Below, piece after piece: positions 1 to 7,921 of a DNA stretch of 46,221 nucleotides. The position numbers and the translations under genes were made by a program. The stretch's first letter is position 1, and the number at the start of each line of letters is the position of its first letter. The notes beneath the pieces are model-generated. The model searched no databases and had not been told where the DNA came from. It saw nothing but the letters and a program-made list of their open reading frames with translations. The DNA comes from UBA1672 sp050633505 (lineage in GTDB: Bacteria; Pseudomonadota; Alphaproteobacteria; Micavibrionales; Micavibrionaceae): positions 1 through 46,221 of the forward strand of contig JBOEGQ010000014.1 in the NCBI GenBank assembly GCA_050633505.1, given 5' to 3'.

Positions 1-91
1 TGCGGTAATTCCATTTCCAAACCTTGAGAGCATCGCAAGATGATAAAAACAAAGCACATATTATAATAATAAGGTTTCCGAATATTTTCAT
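1..91 (-). CDS. Putative lipoprotein, N-terminal part only (runs off the window)
   Basis: An ATG at 91 on the minus strand opens a frame that stays open to the window edge (30 codons). It begins MKIFGNLIIIICALFLSSC, a short basic start, a hydrophobic stretch and a lipobox (LSSC), so the product is probably exported and lipid-anchored. A GGTGAG sequence lies three bases before the ATG as ribosome binding site. It follows the gene ending at 152 by about 60 bases on the same strand and may be co-transcribed. The mature part is outside the window, so no function can be given. Confidence 0.6.
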   Translation of the reverse strand, partial: MKIFGNLIIIICALFLSSCDALKVWKWNYR

Positions 92-151
92 TTTCTCACC
101 AGTAATTTACCTACCAAGGTCAAATTTATAGCATAATTATAATAAATCACT

Positions 152-481
152 TCAGACATTGGTACTCTCCTCCATTAAATCTTGACGTAAACAATAATAG
201 TACTTAACAATGGGTAAATCAGGCAAAGCGTATTGGCCCCCTTCGCTCACGTCTATTACATAAGCCAAGGTCTTGACACCTGGCACAAATTGACTGGACT
301 TCTTTATTGTTAATGGAAGCCGAAAAGAAATCCGATTTCCATTATCAAGCTTCAACATCACAACGGTATTTAAAAAATATCTATATTTAATACTCAATAC
401 AGTCGCAGGGTATTTTTTCCCTTTATAGAAAGTTTGATACTTCTTAAAAAAATCTCTTGGATAAAATAGCTCAGCTATCAT
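152..481 (-). CDS. Hypothetical protein, 109 aa
   Basis: A small soluble protein, basic in its first third, with alternating hydrophobic strands in the middle (YPATVLSIKYRYFL, VVMLKLDNGNRISFRL). This suggests a small beta-barrel such as an OB-like or SH3-like fold. No signal peptide or catalytic motif is visible and I do not recognise a family. The ribosome binding site before the ATG at 481 is weak. It lies upstream of the lipoprotein start at 91 on the same strand. Its DNA is AT-rich, like the rest of this accessory end. Confidence 0.55.
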   Translation of the reverse strand: MIAELFYPRDFFKKYQTFYKGKKYPATVLSIKYRYFLNTVVMLKLDNGNRISFRLPLTIKKSSQFVPGVKTLAYVIDVSEGGQYALPDLPIVKYYYCLRQDLMEESTNV

Positions 482-773
482 TTAAGGATACCTACCTTAC
501 ACTCACATGTGATTTAGCACTTAAAAAACCATTCTAACTTCACAGGTCACTTCACAACAATTGCCATCAGGATTCTTATACATAAGTAGTAACAAATATA
601 AAAAATCCGTCAACACACATAATTGTGTATTGAATTACACTACAACCTAATTGAATTCGAAAACAAAGAGATCACTTTTCCAACCATCAACACATACAGG
701 GCATATACCGCTCACCACATTAACGTTGTATGAGAGCAGGTATATTTGGAATATTAATTGAAATCAGAGATAC
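482..773. other. AT-rich intergenic stretch with no gene seen
   Basis: About 290 bases between two small minus-strand genes. Minus-strand reading shows a TTGACG hexamer (complement near 617-622) that could be a -35 box for the gene starting at 481, but no well-spaced -10 box was found. No tRNA, repeat or convincing terminator was seen. Confidence 0.4.
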
Positions 774-944
774 TTAACGAGATAAATCATACCTGAATTT
801 ATAATCTAATCCTTTTAACAGAGTATCGATCAAATTCTGGTGTGTTTTGGGTTCAATCAAATCTGTATAAGATTTCTTACCCTTGAAATGAAAGTGGTTC
901 ACTTCATTCTTCGCGAATGTCTGTTCACGACCATAAGCGGACAT
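774..944 (-). CDS. Small hypothetical protein, 56 aa
   Basis: ATG at 944 to TAA at 774, starting MSAYGREQTFAKNEVNHFHF and ending RYDLSR. It is basic and soluble, with no membrane segment. It begins eight bases after the stop of the coiled-coil gene ending at 952, with a weak GAAGTG binding site, which suggests co-transcription. The composition looks coding (mixed charged and aromatic residues, no low complexity), but a chance ORF cannot be excluded. No family recognised. Confidence 0.45.
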   Translation of the reverse strand: MSAYGREQTFAKNEVNHFHFKGKKSYTDLIEPKTHQNLIDTLLKGLDYKFRYDLSR

Positions 945-951
945 TTACACT

Positions 952-1596
952 TCAATAAGGGGCGCCGCTTTGTGGCGTTCCTATTGCTTGACTTGTAAGC
1001 ATTTTTGCCATGCGTTCTAAGTCACTAGCAACATCAACATATCCATGATAGTTTATCGGATACTCATATATCGTGTCCTTCACTTGAGGCTGATAATCAG
1101 GTAGTCGTGAACGAAGCTCATCTCGAAGCATCATTGCAGACACTCTAAATCTACGATTATATTCCGCGTCTCTCTCATTACTTAAAAGTGCAATTTTGTA
1201 ATTCCGCGTATGAAGATCGGCCTGTCTCTGCTCTTTAGATTGTTGGGAGGATAAAGGCCTTTCTATTATAGTTCGGTCGCTTTCACGTTTGAATCTCGCA
1301 TTAAACTCCCTGATATTCCCCACAACTTCGAGAGCCTTTTCTTTTAGATCGACCTCATCATAATCAACAACATATTTAACCTGCTCTTCGTAATATAGTG
1401 CTCGCTCTTTGTATAATTCAACCTGCTCTGTTTTTGAAAGTAAGCGCTGCTCTAAAACTTCGTTAGCATAATTAACTTGCACTATAACTCCGCTAAGATG
1501 CCAACTTACAAAAAAATACACTGCGGCACTCATGATTACGAGCATTGCCGCGAAAGAAAATGGTGCTTGGCGAACTACATTCCATTCCTTTTTAAT
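952..1596 (-). CDS. Membrane-anchored coiled-coil protein, probably from a non-ATG start
   Basis: The first ATG (1545) gives 197 residues and cuts into a membrane segment. The frame is open for 24 codons upstream and encodes EWNVVRQAPFSFAA just before MLVIMSAAVYFFVSWHLSG, a cytoplasmic lead-in typical of single-pass anchored proteins. The only plausible upstream starts are ATT at 1594-1596, after a GAGAG sequence, or ATA codons. After the membrane segment comes a long helical, coiled-coil-rich region (VNYANEVLEQRLLSKTEQVELYKERALYYEEQ). Many proteins with this layout sit in mobile regions and have no known function. It overlaps nothing and follows the secreted protein ending at 1614. Confidence 0.55.
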   Translation of the reverse strand: MKKEWNVVRQAPFSFAAMLVIMSAAVYFFVSWHLSGVIVQVNYANEVLEQRLLSKTEQVELYKERALYYEEQVKYVVDYDEVDLKEKALEVVGNIREFNARFKRESDRTIIERPLSSQQSKEQRQADLHTRNYKIALLSNERDAEYNRRFRVSAMMLRDELRSRLPDYQPQVKDTIYEYPINYHGYVDVASDLERMAKMLTSQAIGTPQSGAPY

Positions 1597-1613
1597 TATC
1601 TCTCTTTTTATAT

Positions 1614-2678
1614 TTATTCTCCACTATCAAATAACCAATCGTGAGAACTGGCATTTTTCAGATGAACTAATTCTGATTTTTTCTTTTCTTTAACACCGTA
1701 TATGTATTTTCTTCCTTGAAATTCGTAAAGCAAATAGTTTCCATCTTCAATCCAATCTATTATGTGAATATTACTCATTGTTAAACAAGGCGAAATTTCG
1801 ACATCCCCATTTTCTATAAGTATAGAATTGTTGTTATTCTTACCAATTAAGAGATCGTATTTGTCATCAATCAGAGCATACCCACCCGATGGCGATTCTA
1901 ATTTTTCATGCAAGCCTGTCGGTTGAAATATATGTGTTCTGGCCACAACGCCATCTTCAACAAAAATGGAACGAAAAGATTTATTATCGTCATGACCATT
2001 AATTTTTTGAAAACTTTTTTCAGAGACATTTATCTTGTAATAAGCTTGCTTATATTCCTCATTGACGTCACCTACATAATAAACATAAATATATTTACCA
2101 TCCTTAGACCACATCAGATCACCTACTGACCTCAGATCACTTTGTGGTATTTCACTTAGCCTTGGATAGGAGATAAGTGTCTGATTAAAATCATTTAAAT
2201 CAACGATAATAACGCCTGTATTTTCTGAAAAATCTAAAAAAGCAAGTTTAGTGCTGTCAGGCGAAAATTCGGCAACCCCAAAGTCACCGAACTGTTTTCC
2301 TAAAAATATTTGTGTTGTCTTATTTTTAAAGGTGTCATGTATAAAGGCTAATTCTGCATGGTCTTCTTTGCGCCGACCTGAATACTGAACATATCTTCTG
2401 TCAGGAGATATTTCGGGACCAAGCAATACCCTAAAAAAATGGTCTCCAATAACGTCTAACCTGTCGGAAGACATATATGCTCTGTATAGCTTTCCATCCC
2501 ATTTACGTATATAAAGCCTTTTATTGCTTTTTACCCAACTTAGATTGGTTGATACTTCAATATCACTAACAAAGCTTTCTTGGGTAATACTTTCTTTCTT
2601 TCCACATGTTTCAATACCAGCGATAGAACTTGTAGGGATTGAAAAAAATATAATTACAACAAGTAGGTAAAGCAGCAT
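1614..2678 (-). CDS. Secreted beta-propeller-like hypothetical protein, 354 aa
   Basis: A signal peptide (LLYLLVVIIFFSIPTSSIAG) is followed by repeated units with the pattern SPDxxxxxF/Y, for example ISPDRRYVQYSGRR, FSPDSTKLAFLDF and WSKDGKYIYVYYVG. This is the signature of TolB/WD40/DPP-type beta-propellers. An AGGAG sequence lies seven bases before the ATG. Such exported propellers usually bind protein or ligand; no catalytic triad is visible and the chain is too short for a propeller plus peptidase. It is probably co-transcribed with the coiled-coil gene that starts just after its stop. Confidence 0.65.
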   Translation of the reverse strand: MLLYLLVVIIFFSIPTSSIAGIETCGKKESITQESFVSDIEVSTNLSWVKSNKRLYIRKWDGKLYRAYMSSDRLDVIGDHFFRVLLGPEISPDRRYVQYSGRRKEDHAELAFIHDTFKNKTTQIFLGKQFGDFGVAEFSPDSTKLAFLDFSENTGVIIVDLNDFNQTLISYPRLSEIPQSDLRSVGDLMWSKDGKYIYVYYVGDVNEEYKQAYYKINVSEKSFQKINGHDDNKSFRSIFVEDGVVARTHIFQPTGLHEKLESPSGGYALIDDKYDLLIGKNNNNSILIENGDVEISPCLTMSNIHIIDWIEDGNYLLYEFQGRKYIYGVKEKKKSELVHLKNASSHDWLFDSGE

Positions 2679-2875
2679 AAAAAATCTCCTGCAAACGTTT
2701 TACAGCGGCAGTATCATAACCCTCACTTGGAAGCCATAAAAAATTTTGCATTTCTAAAACTCAATTCTTTGATATGTCCTCAATGTCCGCTTTGGGTCGT
2801 GGGCAGATGCTATTTCCATACTGCAACATAGCAATTCTTGGGTGCATGTAAATGCCTTAAATCAATTTTCGATAA

Positions 2876-3083
2876 TCATCCATTAAATATCGGGTTAAAT
2901 TTTCCACCACGCACCAATTCCACACTTTTGGGATCACCCATATCTGTGAATGTTACAAACCATGGAATATTTTTTGTTACCTCCGCTTTACGACCAATAG
3001 GGGGTGCAGCAACATCGACATACGCAACTGTCCACAAAGAAAAAGAAGTAAAGATTCCTATAGCATATCCAGAATCTATACAT
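2876..3083 (-). pseudogene. Frameshifted remnant of a small membrane-anchored protein
   Basis: In the minus strand, the frame from 3082 to the TGA at 2876 encodes a hydrophobic anchor (IGIFTSFSLWTVAYVDV) and then APPIGRKAEVTK, IPWFVTFTDMGDPKSVELV and GGKFNP, which reads like real protein. Its start is in another frame: the ATG at 3083 gives MYRFWI before a one-base shift is needed to enter the long frame. No ATG, GTG or TTG lies upstream in the long frame itself. The gene therefore looks inactivated or split by a frameshift, which fits the decayed look of this end of the window. The family is not identified with confidence. Confidence 0.5.
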
Positions 3084-3133
3084 CACATAGATCTTTATAC
3101 AATTTATTCTCTTGTATTCCTTGGATTCTACAA

Positions 3134-4651
3134 TCAAATATCTTTGTAAAACTCTTTTATAATTTCTTGTGTAGACCATTGACCAAGAAAAGACCACTGG
3201 CTGATAGGTCGCACATAACGCCTGGATATAAATCGGCGTTTAAAATTAAAGTTTTTATACCCTAACCGCCTGATGAGACTGTTCATCTTGTTAATTGCAA
3301 AAGATTGCAGATGAAAAGCCTTGTGTAGCAACGTTCCAATAACAATTTGCGCTTTATGCTCGTTTTTATAACGCTTCCATCGCTGCTGTAGAATATCAGC
3401 CAAATCATCTGAAAAATATGCTGTATCAAAATCGGACACCGCTGTTGCTTTTTTCTGCTGCCCAAAAGAGGCTCTACTTACCCCCATGTCCTCTCCTATT
3501 TTCCTGGCAACAGGACGGTCATAAGCATTATTTAAGCGCCAAGGAGCCATCTCTGCGCTTTTGGCTATACGAATAAGGTCAGCGTGGTGTTCAATGCCGA
3601 GAAAAGCCAAGGGAACATTAATGAAACCGACATGGTGCCTGAACTCATTGCAATTCACACCTGCAGGATCAATGCGCCGGAAACCACCCGGTGCAACATT
3701 GTACGACCAAGCACTATCACCGTGATCTCCTCGCAAAAGAAAGGTTCCTTGCAAACGCTCTCGCAGAATACCAAGAGAGATATCTTGCGGTGCGCCAATG
3801 ACACTAAACAGTAATTCATTTTTCTGATCAGTTTTATAATCAAACCGACCAATTTCATAGGAGTCTAACCCTAGATATTCTGCGTTTTGCACTCCGGAGT
3901 CGTTGTCGTCACCTAGGTTCTTTCCAGCATCCCGGATGGTAAGCGCCTCTTTCAAATCACCACCTAGAACTTTTTTCCCTAGAGCCGTGACACACACGGA
4001 ATCATACCCACTTGAAATGGTGGTAATGGGTGTAAATTGTTGTTTTCTATCCGATAGAACCGCATTTTTCGCAGTTTTTTCTAATACGATTTCAAGCGTT
4101 TCTGCGTATGATTGGAAATCCCCAAAGCTCTTGCAGCTTTTCTTTTTTTCAGTCTTGAGGTCATTATTATGGACAACCAAATTAATATTATAGGCAATGT
4201 TTAAATGCCCCTGATCTAACGGTGCTTTCTCCACATGATTTTGGATATACGAGAAATCTGCGGCGTAATAAGGGTAATCGTCTTTAAGTGTACGGCCACT
4301 CATAGCAAGTACAAAAGGCAGAGAATTTGATATATATATATGGTGATGGTGCTGAATATAATATAAAGGGTCTAGCGTGTGTGAGGCTGTGAAGAAGGTT
4401 GTTTTATGGTCGCGATGTATAAACCCCGTCGCCAGACAAAATTCACTATCTAAAACATCTTCAATAATTTGTGCGCCGGAATGACAGCCTTCTATAACGC
4501 CATTTTCAAAAACCTCTACCCACGCCCCAGTGTATGTTTTTATAGAACGCTCTTGAAGATCAACAACGCTTCCCCAACTCATAACTGGGATATCCTTTTC
4601 TGAATAATGAAGCGTCCATGCTTTTAAACCACCATCTGCCGTTTCCATCAC
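3134..4651 (-). CDS. Asparagine-synthetase-like PP-loop enzyme, 505 aa
   Basis: The middle carries ISSGYDS (about residue 213-219), matching the ATP-pyrophosphatase loop of the asparagine synthase C-terminal domain, then LRGDHGDSAW and a conserved-looking RPVARKIGEDMG segment. Such enzymes adenylate a carboxylate and join it to an amine. The N-terminal catalytic Cys2 of glutamine-hydrolysing asparagine synthetases is absent (the chain starts M-M-E-T), so it should use free amine or ammonia, as lasso cyclases, beta-lactam synthetases and surface-polysaccharide amidating enzymes do. GTG at 4651 (or ATG at 4648) has a GGAAGG site upstream. It is the last gene of the 3-10.5 kb operon. The amidation target is unknown. 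Confidence 0.75.
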   Translation of the reverse strand: MMETADGGLKAWTLHYSEKDIPVMSWGSVVDLQERSIKTYTGAWVEVFENGVIEGCHSGAQIIEDVLDSEFCLATGFIHRDHKTTFFTASHTLDPLYYIQHHHHIYISNSLPFVLAMSGRTLKDDYPYYAADFSYIQNHVEKAPLDQGHLNIAYNINLVVHNNDLKTEKKKSCKSFGDFQSYAETLEIVLEKTAKNAVLSDRKQQFTPITTISSGYDSVCVTALGKKVLGGDLKEALTIRDAGKNLGDDNDSGVQNAEYLGLDSYEIGRFDYKTDQKNELLFSVIGAPQDISLGILRERLQGTFLLRGDHGDSAWSYNVAPGGFRRIDPAGVNCNEFRHHVGFINVPLAFLGIEHHADLIRIAKSAEMAPWRLNNAYDRPVARKIGEDMGVSRASFGQQKKATAVSDFDTAYFSDDLADILQQRWKRYKNEHKAQIVIGTLLHKAFHLQSFAINKMNSLIRRLGYKNFNFKRRFISRRYVRPISQWSFLGQWSTQEIIKEFYKDI

Positions 4652-4778
4652 CCAATGCCTTCCATGACTATTTTCTTTAGAATTATATAGTCACTAACGT
4701 ACCTACATTTTCAAGATTTTCAACATCTGATAGGTCTCTCTATATGTGCAACACCGACAGAGCTATAGCGATATCCCC

Positions 4779-4916
4779 TTAATCTCCCCTTCCCATTTTA
4801 AGCTGGTCTGCAACTGTAACCCCACAAACAAACATATCTGGGTTGAAAATAATTATTTCTTCGCCTTTTTCTGAAAAAATCACACCACTAGAAAGTTTAT
4901 CCAGAGAACCAATCAT
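4779..4916 (-). CDS. Tiny ORF (45 aa) between P450 and Asn-synthetase-like gene; possible peptide substrate
   Basis: ATG at 4916 to TAA at 4779, beginning MIGSLDKLSSGVIFSEKGEE and ending in VADQLKMGRGD with one Cys. The frame is also open upstream for 20 codons back to the P450 stop and still reads like protein (INFYTFKTSNN), so the start could be earlier and non-ATG. No good ribosome binding site is seen; translation could be coupled to the P450. Its place directly before an ATP-dependent amide-forming enzyme would suit a peptide precursor, but no leader or core motif of a known peptide class is clear. Confidence 0.4.
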   Translation of the reverse strand: MIGSLDKLSSGVIFSEKGEEIIIFNPDMFVCGVTVADQLKMGRGD

Positions 4917-4964
4917 ATTGTTTGAGGTTTTGAAGGTGTAGAAATTGATATTGAGAACTAAATT

Positions 4965-6311
4965 CTAGTGATGGTTTTCGCGTTTAGAAAAAGTAACTGT
5001 TGTACCTGCAGTGGGACGTAATGAAAAACGCGGGTGCACAGATAAAGATTTTTCTTCTTCTGGCACTAATGTCAGATTCATCAGAACACTCGCAGCAGTA
5101 AGCATAACCTCCATCATTCCAAATGATTGCCCAATACATACTCTCTGCCCTGCACCAAATGGAAAATAAGCATATTGCGGCCAATCTTCTTTACCAAGGA
5201 ATCTCTCTGGTCGAAACGTATGCGCATTTGTATACCATCTTTCATCACGTTGTGTGACATAAGGTAATAACTGTACCAGATCACCATTTCTGATCGAAAC
5301 CCCTTCTAATTCAATATCACTTATGGCCTGCCTACAGAACAATGCATAAGCCACTGGATACATTCGGAGCGTCTCTTTTATAACAGCTGACAAATACGGC
5401 AATTTTTTTAAATCATCAAAAGATGGAAAATCACTTTTAATTACGGAATCCAACTCATCGTGTACGTTCCTCAGTACATCAGGATGCTGAGAAAGTAACA
5501 AAAACAACCACGAAAGAGTTGCTCCGCTCGTTTCATGACCTGCTATCAATAACGACATGACATCTTCTTCGATGAGGCCAGTACCCCCTCCATGATGTTC
5601 AATAAGGATAGATAACAAGTCAGAATACTTGCTTTCTTGTTCATCAAGCCTTTGCTTTACGATATCGTAAATTGTAGTTTTCATTAACCGTACGACATTT
5701 TTTTTGCGCTTATTAAGATGCATTGATAAACCTGCAGGCAACAATAATGGGGATGTTGTCTCTCGGTATGCTATTTCAGACAGGGCATGAATGGCGTTGC
5801 TGATTTCTTGAGATTGAGAACTAAATGTCTTACTAAATAGTGTCACACCAGCAATATCCAAAGCGTGCCGAGCCATTATAGTATCTATTTCACATTCTTT
5901 ACCCGCAGCCTCCCCAAGTTCACAAACTAGCGTTTTTGTTTGATTTGCAATCATCTGAGCATATTCTGGCATCCGCTGCTGTTTAAATGCGGGCAATATT
6001 TTTCGGCGCCGCTCTTTCCAAGATTCACCTTCTGCGACAAGCAAGCTGTTACCATTCCATTGACGTAAAATATTCATGATACGCTCAAAACGGATAAATT
6101 TATCGGCTTGCTTTGCCAAAACCTGTTCTATGTGATCAGGATGAAATAAAAACCAACAACGATGACCGCCTAATTGAACCCTGACAGCATCACCATAGTT
6201 ATTCTTTAATGAGGTGTAATAGCTCAAGGGAGCGTTCTTTATCTTAAACAGTGCATCCAGCCCTAATAGATAAGGCGCAGGCTGTTTCTTGCTTATCTTA
6301 GGACGTTGCAT
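4965..6311 (-). CDS. Cytochrome P450, 448 aa
   Basis: A haem-thiolate monooxygenase with all hallmarks: I-helix oxygen-binding motif AGHETSG (about residue 255), K-helix ETLRM (ExxR), and the haem-binding loop FPFGAGQRVCIGQ with the ligand Cys near residue 390. Length is normal for a soluble bacterial class I or CYP4/CYP102-like P450, and no membrane anchor is present. The substrate is unknown. No ferredoxin or reductase gene is in the window, so electrons must come from elsewhere. The ATG at 6311 has GGGGAAG upstream and lies 14 bases inside the end of the methyltransferase gene, so the two are translationally coupled. Confidence 0.92.
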   Translation of the reverse strand: MQRPKISKKQPAPYLLGLDALFKIKNAPLSYYTSLKNNYGDAVRVQLGGHRCWFLFHPDHIEQVLAKQADKFIRFERIMNILRQWNGNSLLVAEGESWKERRRKILPAFKQQRMPEYAQMIANQTKTLVCELGEAAGKECEIDTIMARHALDIAGVTLFSKTFSSQSQEISNAIHALSEIAYRETTSPLLLPAGLSMHLNKRKKNVVRLMKTTIYDIVKQRLDEQESKYSDLLSILIEHHGGGTGLIEEDVMSLLIAGHETSGATLSWLFLLLSQHPDVLRNVHDELDSVIKSDFPSFDDLKKLPYLSAVIKETLRMYPVAYALFCRQAISDIELEGVSIRNGDLVQLLPYVTQRDERWYTNAHTFRPERFLGKEDWPQYAYFPFGAGQRVCIGQSFGMMEVMLTAASVLMNLTLVPEEEKSLSVHPRFSLRPTAGTTVTFSKRENHH

Positions 6312-7541
6312 TCGCTTCCCCTTTTATAAGCTGACTTGGTATCACAAAAAGCAATAATCCCGATGCAATCAGGGCGGTCAAAAAATTGATATGAAACAAC
6401 GGGTAAATAAGCCCTGAATACCCGTTAAATATCAAACCTCTATTACCATCTATATACTGATGTGGGCTTTCTTTACCTTCTATAAGCTTCAGTCCAATCG
6501 GATTTTGCTTACACAGCCAACGAACATAGCGTCTTTGGAAATTTGAATTTGTGTTCCAAATAAATTTTGATGAACGTTTAATCCATGGCTTCCATCTGGG
6601 ACACCATTCGAGAACATTTTCTTTATATTCTGGCCACCCATCCGGAAAGCGTACTTGCAAATCGTTGCGATGATGCCAACGAACTAGCCCGAGCACGAAT
6701 ATGACAGCCATCACCGCAGCCAATGAAACAAATGCATTTTGTAGAAAAATCCCGATGATAATCCATGATAGTGCACTACATAACTGCATTGGATTTGTGA
6801 TATACGCATAAATACCGCTTCTCACCAAATACTTGGTTTTATCTAACGGGATTGGCGTACCTTCACCATGCACAACAAACATATGAACAGCAGTCAACCC
6901 CATAACAACACACGGTGTTAACAGAAGAACGGTCGCTATATAGCTCAGCAATGATTTACTCTGGAAAGCCCACTCACCACCCATGGCCTGCATAATCAAA
7001 GTCGGTAAAACAAAGAACGATAAAAATCCATACCCAAAAGCTAAAAGACAAGCGCGTTCTATGAGCTGCGTATCAAATGCAGTCCACCTCGCAAGATATA
7101 AGGCAGGAATATGAACAAACAGAAAAATAAGAACGACACCTAAAAACCAGTAATTTCCAGATATTACAAAAGGATCAAGTGACTTAAAAACAACGGCCTG
7201 CAAAGCAACGAACCCAACTGTAAAAACCAAAGGACTCAGGCGTGGAAAGGCAAAAAAATAGCAGGTCCAAATAAAAAAGACCCTGCAAACCATAAATCAG
7301 CAGGCATCCCCAAAAGCATCAGCGTATTACCACCATATTGCCACATCCCCAGATATATCGCTAATGCATGAGCAGGTAAAAGAAGCCCCATACTGTAAAG
7401 AAATGAAAAGAAGCCCCCAACAAGTAATCTTTGGTTTTCCTTGTGCCGCCATCCCAAATAGAAAGTAAAAAATAATGGGGCTAAAAGCAGAACAGCTCTT
7501 AGAAAAATCAGAAGATCGCCATGAATATAAAAATCAATCAT
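6298..7541 (-). CDS. Multi-pass membrane methyltransferase (ICMT/PEMT type), split by a T7 run
   Basis: Two frames overlap here: 7541-7236 (101 aa, ends LPFHA) and one ending at 6298 (331 aa from its first ATG at 7293). A -1 slip at the run of seven T's on the coding strand (7252-7258 on the plus strand are A) joins GSFLFGPAIF to FAFPRLSPLVFTVGF and gives one 414-residue protein with about ten membrane segments. The C-terminal part has VRSGIYAYITNPMQLC and a later PEYKENV, the pattern of isoprenylcysteine/phospholipid methyltransferases that use S-adenosylmethionine in the membrane. The 7293 ATG has no ribosome binding site. The N-terminal part is faintly like carotenoid/lycopene-cyclase membrane repeats (weak). 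The cause could be programmed frameshifting, phase variation or a sequence error. Confidence 0.65.
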
Positions 7542-7921
7542 CTGATGATCATTCTCTCAATTGGTAAATAAATCACACGCGGTGCTTTTTGCACGAATAA
7601 TTCAACAACAAGAAACACAACAGGTAAACCGAGAGCTAAATAGAGAGAGAAAACAGGAATACTAATAATCAAAAAAAGCTGTAGCATCGTTCCGAAACGC
7701 ATAAATAGCCCTTCTTTTGTCTTTGTCTTTCCCAAAAAAGACAGAGCAAAAATCAAAACCGCAGGAAAAATCACACAAAGTGAATATGCCTCCAGCAATT
7801 CATTACCACCATCCATCCATGAGGAAATTGCAAAGAATAAGCGCACCAAACAGACGCCGCTTAATGCAACAAAAAGAGCAATTAAAATTTCTTTGCGTAG
7901 TGCGTATCCTTCATCAGTCAT
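7538..7921 (-). CDS. Small integral membrane protein, 127 aa
   Basis: Three to four hydrophobic helices (EILIALFVALSGVCLVRLFF, LCVIFPAVLIFALSFL, LFLIISIPVFSLYLALGL) and no catalytic motif. A GGAGATATC site precedes the ATG at 7921. Both ends overlap neighbours by ATGA (start with the dehydrogenase stop, stop with the next start), so it is tightly coupled inside the operon. It may be a subunit or scaffold for the membrane methyltransferase. No family recognised. Confidence 0.65.
   Translation of the reverse strand: MTDEGYALRKEILIALFVALSGVCLVRLFFAISSWMDGGNELLEAYSLCVIFPAVLIFALSFLGKTKTKEGLFMRFGTMLQLFLIISIPVFSLYLALGLPVVFLVVELFVQKAPRVIYLPIERMIIR

Noticed and set aside
2838..3149. Plus-strand 103-aa ORF
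   Set aside because: It is antisense to the minus-strand coding remnant (2876-3083), which has better protein character and matches the direction of the neighbours.
3134..4916. Lasso-peptide cluster
   Set aside because: A cyclase-like Asn-synthetase homologue and a tiny ORF are adjacent, but there is no transglutaminase-like B protein, no RRE protein and no leader with the usual Thr at -2, so the class cannot be claimed.
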